The position numbers were made by a program, and so were the translations under genes. From DASWOJ01 sp964242415 (GTDB lineage: Bacteria > Pseudomonadota > Alphaproteobacteria > Acetobacterales > Acetobacteraceae), in NCBI GenBank assembly GCA_964242415.1, contig CAXTAT010000028.1, positions 16,995 to 80,994 of the forward strand: a stretch of DNA of 64,000 nucleotides, written 5' to 3'. The notes beneath the pieces are model-generated. The model searched no databases. It was not told the DNA's origin and worked only from the letters and a program-made list of their open reading frames with translations. Each line of letters opens with the position of its first letter. Within the stretch, counting starts at the first letter, position 1. Below are positions 1-11,132 of the stretch, piece by piece.

Positions 1-1
1 C

Positions 2-745
2 GGCGCGGATGGGCACGGCGACTGGGGCGCCTGCGACCCGGGGGAGCCGCGCAACCGCCGCACCCGGTCCAGCATCGTCATCGAGGGACCCGGCGGCGAG
101 CGGCTGCTGGTGGACACGTCGCCCGACATGCGCGAGCAACTGCTGTCCTGCGGGGTGCCGCGCATCGACGCCATCTTGTTCACCCATGCGCATGCCGACC
201 ATGTTTTGGGCATCGACGATGTCCGCATCCTGAACCGGCTGGTGAAGCGCCCGCTGGACGCGTTTGCCACCGAGCGCACCTTGGAGGAGCTGCACAAGCG
301 GTTCGACTACGCGTTCAAGCCTTGGACGCCGCCGATGTTCTTCCGCCCGGTGCTGACGCCCAAGGTGATCGCGGCTGGCGATACCGTGGAGACCGCGGGG
401 CTGCAGGTGCAGGTGTTCGAGCAGGACCACGGCTACATGCCGACGCTGGGGCTGCGGGTTGGGGGGTTCGGCTACTCGACGGATGTGGCGCGGCTGGACG
501 ATGCGGCGTTCGACGTGCTGGCCGGGGTGGATACCTGGGTTGTGGATTGCTTCCAACGCAAGGCGCACACGACTCATGCGAATTTGGATCAGGTGCTGGC
601 TTGGGCGGAACGGCTGCGGCCGCGCCGGGTGGTGCTGACGCACATGGGGCATGACGTGGACTGGGCCTGGCTGGTGCGGCAGTTGCCGGGGCACATTGGG
701 CCGGCGTTCGACGGCATGGTGCTGGATTTGCCGGATGCGGGATGA
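2..745 (+). CDS. MBL-fold metallo-hydrolase, 5' end cut by window edge
   Basis: The reading frame is open from the first bases, so the start lies upstream and 247 residues are visible. The metallo-beta-lactamase signature HAHADH is at about bases 185-202. It is preceded by a region with CDPGEPRNRR that is typical of PhnP/RNase Z-like small hydrolases of the phosphodiesterase type. Further metal ligands fit the H in EQDHGY and the D in STDVARLDD, and a late HMGHD fits the last ligand. In alphaproteobacteria this protein commonly follows metG/tatD and precedes mazG, and mazG follows here. The substrate cannot be told from sequence; a cyclic phosphodiester is plausible by family. Confidence 0.85.
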   Translation, partial: GADGHGDWGACDPGEPRNRRTRSSIVIEGPGGERLLVDTSPDMREQLLSCGVPRIDAILFTHAHADHVLGIDDVRILNRLVKRPLDAFATERTLEELHKRFDYAFKPWTPPMFFRPVLTPKVIAAGDTVETAGLQVQVFEQDHGYMPTLGLRVGGFGYSTDVARLDDAAFDVLAGVDTWVVDCFQRKAHTTHANLDQVLAWAERLRPRRVVLTHMGHDVDWAWLVRQLPGHIGPAFDGMVLDLPDAG

Positions 746-828
746 TTGGACGTGGGATGAGCAGCATGAGTTTCCATAATCTTCATTCTGCGAATGGTGG
801 TGCGGGCGTGGTATTGGATGAGTCAGCC

Positions 829-1635
829 ATGCCGGAGGCTGCGCTTGCCGAGACGGCCCGCCTGCTCGGTATCATGGCGAAGCTGCGTGATCCCGCTGGA
901 GGCTGTCCGTGGGACCAGGTGCAGACCTTCGAGACGATTGCGCCCTACACGGTTGAGGAAGCCTATGAGGTCGCCGACGCCATTGCCCGGCATGACATGG
1001 CGGCGCTGCCGGACGAGCTTGGCGACCTGTTGCTGCAGGTTGTCTATCACGCCCGCATTGCCGAGGAAGCCGGGGCGTTCGCCTTTGCCGACGTGGCCCG
1101 GGCGATCAGCGACAAGATGGTGCGGCGGCATCCGCTGATCTTCACCCCGGATGCGCCGACGCCGGCCGTGGATTATGAGGCGAGCAAGCAGGCTGAGCGT
1201 GCGGCGCGGCGGCAGGGCGGCACGCTGGATGGCGTCGCCGCCGGGCTGCCCGCCCTGACCCTGGCGCATAAGCTGACGCAGCGCGCGGCCCGGGTCGGCT
1301 TCGATTGGCCGGACCCGCAGGCGGTGCTGGCCAAGCTGGACGAGGAGGTTGCCGAGTTGCAGGCGGAACTGCCCGGGGCGAACGCAGCGCGGATTGCTGA
1401 CGAGATGGGCGACTTGCTGTTCGTCGCCGCCAACCTGGCGCGCAAGCTGGGCGTCGATCCCGAGGCGTGCCTGACGCAGGCCTGCGCCAAGTTCACCCGG
1501 CGGTTCCAGTCGGTGGAGCAGCAGCTTGCGGCGGAGGGGCACACCCCGGGCGATGCGACGCTGGAGCAGATGGAAGACTGCTGGGCCAAGGCGAAGGCTG
1601 GCGAAGGGCGATCAGGAGCTTCGGCGGAGGTTTGA
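829..1635 (+). CDS. mazG: Nucleoside triphosphate pyrophosphohydrolase MazG
   Basis: All-alpha NTP pyrophosphohydrolase that removes non-canonical or excess NTPs and may modulate ppGpp. The N-terminal domain carries CPWDQVQTFETI and the EEAYE...DELGDLL metal-binding helices. A second, weaker MazG repeat follows (DEEVAELQAEL...DEMGDLLFVAANLAR), so this is the usual two-domain form. I chose ATG 829 (268 aa, normal family length). The frame is open to an ATG at 742 that overlaps the stop of the upstream gene, but codons between 742 and 828 are rich in third-position T, unlike the GC-rich codons after 829. The 3' end overlaps the convergent hydrolase gene by 24 bp. Confidence 0.92.
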   Translation: MPEAALAETARLLGIMAKLRDPAGGCPWDQVQTFETIAPYTVEEAYEVADAIARHDMAALPDELGDLLLQVVYHARIAEEAGAFAFADVARAISDKMVRRHPLIFTPDAPTPAVDYEASKQAERAARRQGGTLDGVAAGLPALTLAHKLTQRAARVGFDWPDPQAVLAKLDEEVAELQAELPGANAARIADEMGDLLFVAANLARKLGVDPEACLTQACAKFTRRFQSVEQQLAAEGHTPGDATLEQMEDCWAKAKAGEGRSGASAEV

Positions 1636-2481
1636 TAGCAGGAACGGCATGACCACGCGCCAATAGGCGCCGGGGTCGAACCGTTCCAGGTCTTCGTGCG
1701 CTGCCCCCTGCACTGGCCAAAACTGCTTTGGCTGCGGCGCGCGGGCGAACAGCGCCTCGGCCTCGATGAGCGGCGTGCGGTCGTCGGCTGTGCCAGACGC
1801 CAGCAGCAGCGGTGCCGTTATGGCTGCAATGCGGTCGATGGGCCGCAAGTCCGCCGGGGCGACGCCGAGTATCGGCGGTAGCAGGGTTTCGAAGACAGGC
1901 GCAAGCAGCGGTGGGACCACCCTGCCCAGGACCGGGCCAAGCGCGGCGTGCAGGCGGTTGGTCAGCGCCGCGTCGATGGTGGGGAACACCGACTCCAGCA
2001 CGAGCGCATCGACCGGCAGCGGGCCTGGACCCAGCAAGGCCGCCGCGCCACCCAGCGAGACGCCGATGACGCCGACACGCTCGCCCGGCGCATGGACGTG
2101 CACGAAGCTGACCGCGCTGGCGGCGTCCATGCCCTCAAGCCGGCCGAAGGTGATGCGCGTGCCGGTGCTCTCGCCATGCGCCTGCAGGTCGAACAGCAGG
2201 ACCGCGAAGCCGCGCCCATGCAGCACCTGGGCACGCCGCACCATCTGCAGCCGGCTTCCCCAGATGCCGTGCATCAGGATGACGGCCCCGACGCCGGGCT
2301 GCCCGGGAAGCCACCAGCCCTGCAACACGGAGCCGGAGGCTGCAGGCAGAGTCACCGCGTCTGCACCGGGTAGGATGGGCGGTGGCGGCCCGATGGCGGC
2401 GCGGTGCGGGGCCGACAGCGCCAGGCCGACAGCGATCACCGAACCGCAGATGCCGATGCCCGACAACAGGCCGAGCAGCAT
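1612..2481 (-). CDS. Membrane-anchored alpha/beta hydrolase
   Basis: A 289-residue alpha/beta-hydrolase. An N-terminal hydrophobic helix (residues 1-22) suggests a membrane anchor or uncleaved signal, with the enzyme outside the cytoplasm. The oxyanion strand has HGIWG near residue 71. The nucleophile elbow is GVSLGG with Ser142, and likely acid and base are Asp233/234 (GTADDRTP) and His262 (GAAHEDL). A complete Ser-His-Asp set suggests it is active. The DLQAHGES segment resembles the COG1073/BAAT-like group of acyl hydrolases. ATG 2481 lies 35 nt after the stop of the phosphatase gene upstream. An in-frame CTG at 2520 is possible but less likely. Substrate unknown. Confidence 0.8.
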   Translation of the reverse strand: MLLGLLSGIGICGSVIAVGLALSAPHRAAIGPPPPILPGADAVTLPAASGSVLQGWWLPGQPGVGAVILMHGIWGSRLQMVRRAQVLHGRGFAVLLFDLQAHGESTGTRITFGRLEGMDAASAVSFVHVHAPGERVGVIGVSLGGAAALLGPGPLPVDALVLESVFPTIDAALTNRLHAALGPVLGRVVPPLLAPVFETLLPPILGVAPADLRPIDRIAAITAPLLLASGTADDRTPLIEAEALFARAPQPKQFWPVQGAAHEDLERFDPGAYWRVVMPFLLSNLRRSS

Positions 2482-2516
2482 GACCCACCGGAACAGCCGG
2501 CGCGGCGTCCAGCGGG

Positions 2517-3334
2517 TCAGGCCGAAAACAGGGCTTCCTGCAGCGCCTGCCCGCTTGCGGCGTCTGGCGCGCAGACCAAGCCGCCGCCGGTGTGCTGCGG
2601 CCGGTAGGGGCTGCCGTCCAGCCGGGCGGACCAGCCGCCGGCCTCCTGGTGCAGCAGCCATCCGGCGGCGTGGTCCCATGGCAGCAGGCGCTGGTACACC
2701 GAGAAGTGGCAATGCCCGGCCGCCAGCATCCGATACTGGTGCGCCGCGCAGCGCATGTCCCATACGGAGGCAGTTTTCGGCAGGTTGGTGCAGACGACGG
2801 CCTGCTGCGGCCGGGGCATGTAGCGCCAGGACACCGTGCCGGCCATCTCGGCCACCGGGACTGGCTGCGCCACGCGCAACGTGACACGGCCACCCGTGGC
2901 GTCTTCCTGCCAGGCCCCCTCCCCGCGCAGTGCCAGCGCGGTGTCGTCGCCCACGGGGTCGTGGATCACGGCCGCCACCATCTCGCCCCGGCGGACGGCC
3001 GCAACCATCACGCCGAACAGCGGCAGCCCGGCGACGAAGTTGGCGGTGCCGTCGATGGGATCGACGATGAAGCACAGGTCGGCGTCGGCGATGGCGTCCA
3101 GCAGGCGGGGATCGCGGGTCGCCCCCTCCTCCCCCACCACCGAGCAGCCGGGGAATAGGCGGTGCAGGCCGGTGGACAGCCGCTCCTCGGCCCGTTCATC
3201 GGCGATGCTCACCAGGTCGAGCGGGCCGGACTTCGCCTGCACGTCGCCGGGCTGCAGGGCGCGGAACCGGGGCATGATCTCCGACCGGGCGACGGCGCGG
3301 ACGAGCTGTACGACCTCGGCGAGGTCAGCGGGGG

Positions 3335-3338
<4 letters not shown>
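2517..3338 (-). CDS. Inositol monophosphatase family protein
   Basis: Mg-dependent, Li-sensitive phosphatase superfamily (IMPase/HisN/CysQ), 273 aa. Visible metal-binding motifs are GEEGA (about residue 70), DPIDGTANF (about residues 93-101) and the late WDHAAGWLL. Substrates in this family include inositol-1-phosphate, histidinol phosphate and 3'-phosphoadenosine 5'-phosphate, and the sequence does not decide between them. The start is TTG at 3338, whose bases overlap the TGA stop of hflX, suggesting coupled translation. I see no better ATG upstream. Confidence 0.85.
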
Positions 3339-4672
<1,334 letters not shown>

Positions 4673-5097
4673 CGGCGGCGCTCTCGGCCTTGGCGGCGTC
4701 GAACAGCATGATCGGCGCGCCGGGCATCACGGTGCTGATGGCGTGCTTGTAGACAAGCTGGGTGTGGCCGTCGCGGCGCAGCAGCACCGAAAAGTTGTCG
4801 AACCAGGTGATGATGCCCTGCAGCTTCACCCCGTTGACGAGGAACACCGTAACCGGCGTTTTGGCTTTGCGCACATGATTCAGGAACACGTCCTGAACGT
4901 TTTGCGGTTTTTCACTGGCCACGTTCGTGTCCTTGTTGTTGTCGCCGGTCCGGTTCCCGGGCGGCGAGGATCGTGTCAGCCCCCGACATGGGCGGCCTAT
5001 CTGAGCCTATCAACGTTTCATTTGCGGGCAAGGACGAATGCTGCACTGCAACATCACGTATTTGGCAGCCTTTGCCGGTGCGTGTGACCCTGGCCGC

Positions 5098-5137
5098 CCC
5101 TGGATTGCCGCGCCGAAGCCGGCTCGCAATGACGGTA
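5098..5137. repeat. Dispersed palindromic repeat family A, copy 1
   Basis: About 40 bp of the form CCTGGATTGC...GCGCCG...CGGCTCGCAATGACGGT, with ATTGC and GCAAT as outer inverted arms. Near-identical copies occur at about 20499, 21645, 35560 and 55645, all outside genes. This copy sits in the hfq-dat spacer. Similar short ATTGC/GCAATGACGG elements are common in alphaproteobacterial intergenic DNA. Confidence 0.8.
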
Positions 5138-5172
5138 GGGGCTTACGGGTCAGGCTTGGGGGCGGTCCGACG

Positions 5173-6039
5173 CTATGCGTTGCGCAGGCCGCCTGTGACG
5201 TGGCGGGCGAACAGGTCGAACAGCCGGCGCGTTACCGGGCCGGGGGTGCCGTCGCCGACCGGCTGGCCATCGACGGCGGTCAGCGGCTTCACGAAGCTGG
5301 TCGCGCTGGTCAGGAACACCTCTGGCGCCGTACGCAACTCGGCTTCGCTGAAGGCACGCTGCTCGAAGCGGATGCCGGCGCCGGCCATCTCCGCCAGCAG
5401 CGCGTCGCGGGTGCAGCCCGGCAGGATGCCGTGGTCCAGATGCCGCGTCCGCACGGTTCCCTGGTCGTCCACGATCCACAGGCTGGTGGCCGCGCCCTCC
5501 GTCACCATGCCGTGGCGGTCGATTAGGATGGCCTCCGCCGCTCCTTGCTCACGCGCGGCCTGGCGGGCGAGCACGTTGGGCAGCAGGCCCGTGGACTTGA
5601 TGTCGCAGCGTGCCCAACGCTCGTCCGGCTGGGTGATGGCGCGGCCGGTCCAGGCGTCCACGTCGGCTGGATAGGGCGGGATGCGGCGGATGGTGACGAC
5701 CAGCGCGGGCGCGACCGGCGCCGTGGGGAAGGCGTGGTCGCGCTGGGCGACGCCGCGCGTGACCTGCATGTAGAGCAGCCCGTCCTGCACCCGGTTGCGG
5801 CGTGCGACCTCGTGCAAGACGTGCACCAGCGCCGGGTTCCCCATCGGCGGGGCGATCCGCACCTCCCGCAGCGAGCGGTCCAGCCGGGCCAGATGGCGCC
5901 CGGCGTCGATGAAGCGGCCGCGGTGGAGGTGGACGACCTCGTAGATGCCGTCGGCGAACTGGTAGCCGCGGTCCTCGACGTTCACGCTGGCGGCGCGCTG
6001 CGGCAGGTAGCGGCCGTTGACGTAGGCGATGCGGCTCAT
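5173..6039 (-). CDS. dat: D-amino acid aminotransferase
   Basis: Fold-type IV PLP aminotransferase (288 aa) interconverting D-amino acids and 2-oxo acids, which supplies D-Glu or D-Ala for peptidoglycan or catabolises D-amino acids. VNVEDRGYQFADGIYEVV at the N-terminus and CDIKSTGLLPNVLARQ, with the PLP-binding lysine, are characteristic. EGAATSLWIV is the later family signature. A branched-chain transaminase or 4-amino-4-deoxychorismate lyase belongs to the same fold, but the motif set fits Dat best. ATG 6039 overlaps the ntrX stop by 4 bp, so it is translated with the Ntr genes. Confidence 0.9.
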   Translation of the reverse strand: MSRIAYVNGRYLPQRAASVNVEDRGYQFADGIYEVVHLHRGRFIDAGRHLARLDRSLREVRIAPPMGNPALVHVLHEVARRNRVQDGLLYMQVTRGVAQRDHAFPTAPVAPALVVTIRRIPPYPADVDAWTGRAITQPDERWARCDIKSTGLLPNVLARQAAREQGAAEAILIDRHGMVTEGAATSLWIVDDQGTVRTRHLDHGILPGCTRDALLAEMAGAGIRFEQRAFSEAELRTAPEVFLTSATSFVKPLTAVDGQPVGDGTPGPVTRRLFDLFARHVTGGLRNA

Positions 6040-7433
6040 CCGCCGTTGCGGTCCTCGCCGCCGACGCCGAGCTGCTTCAGCTTGCGGTGCAGGGCGCTGC
6101 GCTCCATGCCGACGAAGCCGGCGGTGCGGCTGATGTTGCCGCCGAAGCGCAGCAGTTGCGCCTGCAGGTACTGCGTCTCGAACATATCCCGCGCCTCACG
6201 CAATGGCAGCGCCATCAGGTCGGCGGTGGGGTCGAAGTTGAGCAGCGCCGGGGCGCCCTGGCTGATCTCGATGGGCAGCATCTCGGCGCGTATGGCGTCG
6301 GCGGGTCCGCCGGGCGCCATGATCAGCAGCCAGTCCATCAGGTTGCGCAACTGGCGGACGTTGCCGGGCCAGTCGTAGGCTTGCAGGGCGGTCAGGGCGT
6401 CGGTCGAAAGCTCGCGGCCGGGGATGCCGGAGGTCTCGGCGGAACGGTCGAGGAAGTGGCGGGCCAGCTCCGGCACGTCCTCCCGGCGCTCCTTCAGGCT
6501 CGGCATGCGGATCGGCACCACGGCCAGGCGGTAGTAGAGGTCCTCGCGGAAGCGGGCATGGCTGATCTCGGCGTGCAGGTCGCGGTTGGTGGTCGCCAGC
6601 ACCCGTACATCGACCTTGACGCGGGACGAGCCGCCGAGGCGCTCAAACGTCTGGTCCTGCAAGGCGCGGACGATCTTGCCCTGGGTCTCCAGCGGCATGT
6701 CCGATACTTCGTCCAGCAGGAGGGTGCCGCCGTGCGCGCGTTCCAGCATGCCGGCGCGGCGCGGCTGCGCGTTGGCGTCCTGGCCGGCCTCGACGCCGAA
6801 CAGCTCCTCCTCGAAGCGGGCCGGCGCCAGGGTGGCGCAGTTCAGCGCGACGAAGGGTCCATCCGAGCGGCGGGACCGGGCGTGCACCATGCGCGCCGCC
6901 ACCTCCTTGCCCGAGCCGGCGGGGCCGCTGATCAGCACGCGCGAGCCGGTCGGGGCCACGCGCTCCACCGCGGCGCGAAGGCCGGCGATGGCCGGGCTGT
7001 GGCCGGTCAGGTCCGAGTCGAAGCCGGCCCGCAGCCGCAGCTCGGCGTTCTCGCGCGCCAACCGGGCGGCCTCCAGCGCACGGCGGACGATCAGCAGCAG
7101 GCGGTCGGACTTGAACGGCTTCTCGATGAAGTCGTAGGCGCCGTACTGGATGGCGGCGACGGCGGTCTCGATGGTGCCGTGGCCGCTGATCATCACGACC
7201 GGGACGTGCGGCTCCTCCGAGTGGATGGCCTTCAGGATCCCCAAGCCGTCCAGGCGCGAGCCTTGCAGCCAGATGTCCAGGATCACCAGCGACGGGCGGC
7301 GCAGCCGGAAGGCGGCAATGGCGGTGTCGGAGTCCGCGGCTTGGCGGACCTGGTATCCTTCGTCTTCCAGGATGCCTTCGATCAACATGCGGATGTCAGG
7401 CTCGTCATCGACGATCAGTACTTCGTGGGCCAT
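6036..7433 (-). CDS. ntrX: Response regulator NtrX
   Basis: Partner of the membrane kinase NtrY in nitrogen and redox/envelope signalling. Order: receiver domain (phosphoacceptor Asp53), AAA+ domain (Walker A GPAGSGKE at 170-177, Walker B GGTLLLDE near 235-242), and a C-terminal Fis-type HTH ending in RSALHRKLKQLG. The sigma-54 contact loop GAFTGA is absent: between ELFG (about 210) and AGMLERAHGG the sequence is VEAGQDANAQPRR. This is known for alphaproteobacterial NtrX and suggests it does not activate sigma-54 polymerase in the standard way. It overlaps dat by 4 bp and lies 8 nt after ntrY. Confidence 0.93.
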   Translation of the reverse strand: MAHEVLIVDDEPDIRMLIEGILEDEGYQVRQAADSDTAIAAFRLRRPSLVILDIWLQGSRLDGLGILKAIHSEEPHVPVVMISGHGTIETAVAAIQYGAYDFIEKPFKSDRLLLIVRRALEAARLARENAELRLRAGFDSDLTGHSPAIAGLRAAVERVAPTGSRVLISGPAGSGKEVAARMVHARSRRSDGPFVALNCATLAPARFEEELFGVEAGQDANAQPRRAGMLERAHGGTLLLDEVSDMPLETQGKIVRALQDQTFERLGGSSRVKVDVRVLATTNRDLHAEISHARFREDLYYRLAVVPIRMPSLKERREDVPELARHFLDRSAETSGIPGRELSTDALTALQAYDWPGNVRQLRNLMDWLLIMAPGGPADAIRAEMLPIEISQGAPALLNFDPTADLMALPLREARDMFETQYLQAQLLRFGGNISRTAGFVGMERSALHRKLKQLGVGGEDRNGG

Positions 7434-7441
7434 GCGCTGTC

Positions 7442-9667
7442 TTACGCCGTTGCCGCCGCGGCGACCATCAAGGGAAGCGTTAAAGTGGCGATTGCGCCGG
7501 GTCCGTCATGGCGGTCGTCCAGGCCGAGGCTGCCGCCATGGTCCTCCATCACCTTCTTGACGATGGCGAGGCCCAGGCCGGTGCCCTTGGGCTTGTGCGT
7601 CACATAGGGTTCGGCCAGGCGGTCGCGGTCGCCCTCCGGCAGGCCGACTCCGTCGTCGCTGACCCCGATCGCCACCATGCCGCCGTGCACGAGCACCGAC
7701 AGCCCGATGTGGCCGGTTGGCTCGCCGGGATTGCGGGGGCGCATGGCCACGGCGTCGGCGGCGTTCTGCAGCAGGTTGGTCAGCGCCTGGCCCAGCAGGC
7801 GGCGGTCACACACCGCCATCGGGCCGCGCTCGGGGATGTCGGTGGACCAGACGATCTCCGGCCGGGCGCTGCGCTGCAGGATCAGCGCCTCCCGCGCGAT
7901 GCGGCCCACGTCGGCCGGCGCCAGCACCGGCTGCGGCATGCGGGCGAAGGCGGAGAACTCGTCCACCATGCGGCCGATGTCGCCGACGTGGCGCACGATG
8001 GTGTCGGCGCACTGGGCGAAGGTTTCGGGGTCGGAGGTGATCTCCTTGGTGAAGCGCCGCTTCAGCCGCTCGGCCGAGAGCTGGATCGGGGTCAGGGGGT
8101 TCTTGATCTCGTGGGCGATGCGGCGGGCCACGTCGGCCCAGGCGGCCTTGCGCTGGGCGGACTGCAGCTCGGTGATGTCGTCGAAGGTGACGACGTAGCC
8201 CTCGGCCCGGGCTTCGCGGCCGTCGGTGCCGATGCGGACCAGCAGGGTGCGGCGGCGGGAGGCCGGGCCGGTCTGCACCTCGACGGTCCTGGCGCGCTCG
8301 GGCGCGTTGGCGGCCTCGGCCAGCAAGGGGGCGAACTCCGGCACCACCTCGCCGAGCGGCATGCCGATGGCGGCCATCAGGTCGCGGCCGACCAGCTCGC
8401 TGGCGGCGCGGTTGGGCAGCTCGATCCGCGCCTGCGCATCCAGGCCGATCACCCCGGCGGAGACGCCGGCCAGCACCGTCTCGGTGAAGCGGCGCCGCTC
8501 GTCGATCTGGCTGTAGGCGTCCATAAGCTCGGTGCGCTGCGCGCCCAACTGGCCGGTCATGCGGTTGAAGGCGCGGGACAGCCCGGCCACCTCGTCCTCG
8601 CTGCGGATTTCCGGCACGCGGACCGCGAGGTCGCCGGCGCGCACCCGCTCCGCCGCCAGGATGAGGCGGCCCACCGGACGGGCGATCTGGTTGGCGAGCA
8701 CCAGGCCGATCAGCACCGCCGCCGACAGCACCAGCAGCGCCACCAGGGCGAAGATCAGCGCGAAGGTCACCTGCAGGCCGGAGCGGTTCTCGTCCAGGCG
8801 CTTGTACTCCGCCACCGCCTGCTCGGTGCGCGCCATGTGCTCCAGGATGGCGTGCTCGACGGGGCGGCTGATCAGCAGCATCAAGGGCGGCGTCAGGTTC
8901 AACTGCACGACGGCGCGCACCCGGCGGTCGTCGAGCGAGCCGAGCACCACGACCTCGCCGCTGCGGGCGCGCTCGACGTCGTCCCAGGGGGCCGGCTCGA
9001 TCCCCTGCCCCTCCGCCGCGCCGACGCCGGCGACGATCTCGTTGGTCAGGGGGTCGAAGATGATCGCCTCGGTCAGCCCGCGGAACAGGGTCTGCAACTG
9101 GAAGTGCTGGCCGAACTCGTACGGGTTGCGCTTCAGGGTGTCGGCGTCGTTGGACAGCGCGATGGCCATGCCGAGGGCGTCGCTGCGGATGTTGTTGCGG
9201 TGCTCCTCCAGGTAGCCGCGCGACGCCTCCAGGCCCTCGTTTAGGGCGGTGCGGACGCGGTCGTTGAACCAGGACTGGATGCCCAGGTTGAAGAACGCGG
9301 TCGCCATCACCGCGAGCACGATGGTCGGCGTCACCGCCACCACGCTGAACATCATCACCAGGCGCACGTGCAGCCGCGACCCGGCCGAGCCGCGCCGCCG
9401 TTCGACCCAGACCCGCGTCAGCCGCCCGGCCAGCACCGCCCCCAGCAGCAGCAGCACCACCAGGTTCGCCAGCACCATGGCGAACATCACGTTCGGCCGC
9501 AGCGTGAGAGTAACCCCGCCGGACAGCACGACGAAGGTCGCCAGCACCAGCGTCAGCGCCAGCGCGGCCAGCGTCAGGGTGACGAATTTGCCGAGCAGCG
9601 CATCCAGCATCCGCCGCAGCAGCGACGGCCGGGGCACGCCGGGCGCCTGCTTGGCGAAGGCGTTCAC
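7442..9667 (-). CDS. ntrY: Nitrogen-regulation sensor kinase NtrY
   Basis: Large inner-membrane histidine kinase, 741 aa. Hydrophobic segments at about 26-48, 59-81, 103-127 and 301-325 enclose a periplasmic region of about 170 residues between TM3 and TM4. HAMP (about 325-380), PAS (about 395-500), HisKA with His519 in RRIAHEIKNPLTPIQLSAER, and a HATPase with DDGVGLPEGD and GTGLGLAIV follow. Length and topology match the family. Start is GTG 9667, 3 nt downstream of the ntrC stop. It phosphorylates NtrX, encoded next. Confidence 0.94.
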   Translation of the reverse strand: MNAFAKQAPGVPRPSLLRRMLDALLGKFVTLTLAALALTLVLATFVVLSGGVTLTLRPNVMFAMVLANLVVLLLLGAVLAGRLTRVWVERRRGSAGSRLHVRLVMMFSVVAVTPTIVLAVMATAFFNLGIQSWFNDRVRTALNEGLEASRGYLEEHRNNIRSDALGMAIALSNDADTLKRNPYEFGQHFQLQTLFRGLTEAIIFDPLTNEIVAGVGAAEGQGIEPAPWDDVERARSGEVVVLGSLDDRRVRAVVQLNLTPPLMLLISRPVEHAILEHMARTEQAVAEYKRLDENRSGLQVTFALIFALVALLVLSAAVLIGLVLANQIARPVGRLILAAERVRAGDLAVRVPEIRSEDEVAGLSRAFNRMTGQLGAQRTELMDAYSQIDERRRFTETVLAGVSAGVIGLDAQARIELPNRAASELVGRDLMAAIGMPLGEVVPEFAPLLAEAANAPERARTVEVQTGPASRRRTLLVRIGTDGREARAEGYVVTFDDITELQSAQRKAAWADVARRIAHEIKNPLTPIQLSAERLKRRFTKEITSDPETFAQCADTIVRHVGDIGRMVDEFSAFARMPQPVLAPADVGRIAREALILQRSARPEIVWSTDIPERGPMAVCDRRLLGQALTNLLQNAADAVAMRPRNPGEPTGHIGLSVLVHGGMVAIGVSDDGVGLPEGDRDRLAEPYVTHKPKGTGLGLAIVKKVMEDHGGSLGLDDRHDGPGAIATLTLPLMVAAAATA

Positions 9668-9670
9668 CGC

Positions 9671-11122
<1,452 letters not shown>

Positions 11123-11132
11123 GCGGGGTCCT

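Noticed and set aside
6087..9244. Long plus-strand open frames of about 500-580 codons opposite ntrX and ntrY
   Set aside because: High-GC antisense shadows: they are in the mirror frame of clear two-component genes, rich in Ala/Gly/Arg/His, and contain no family motif.
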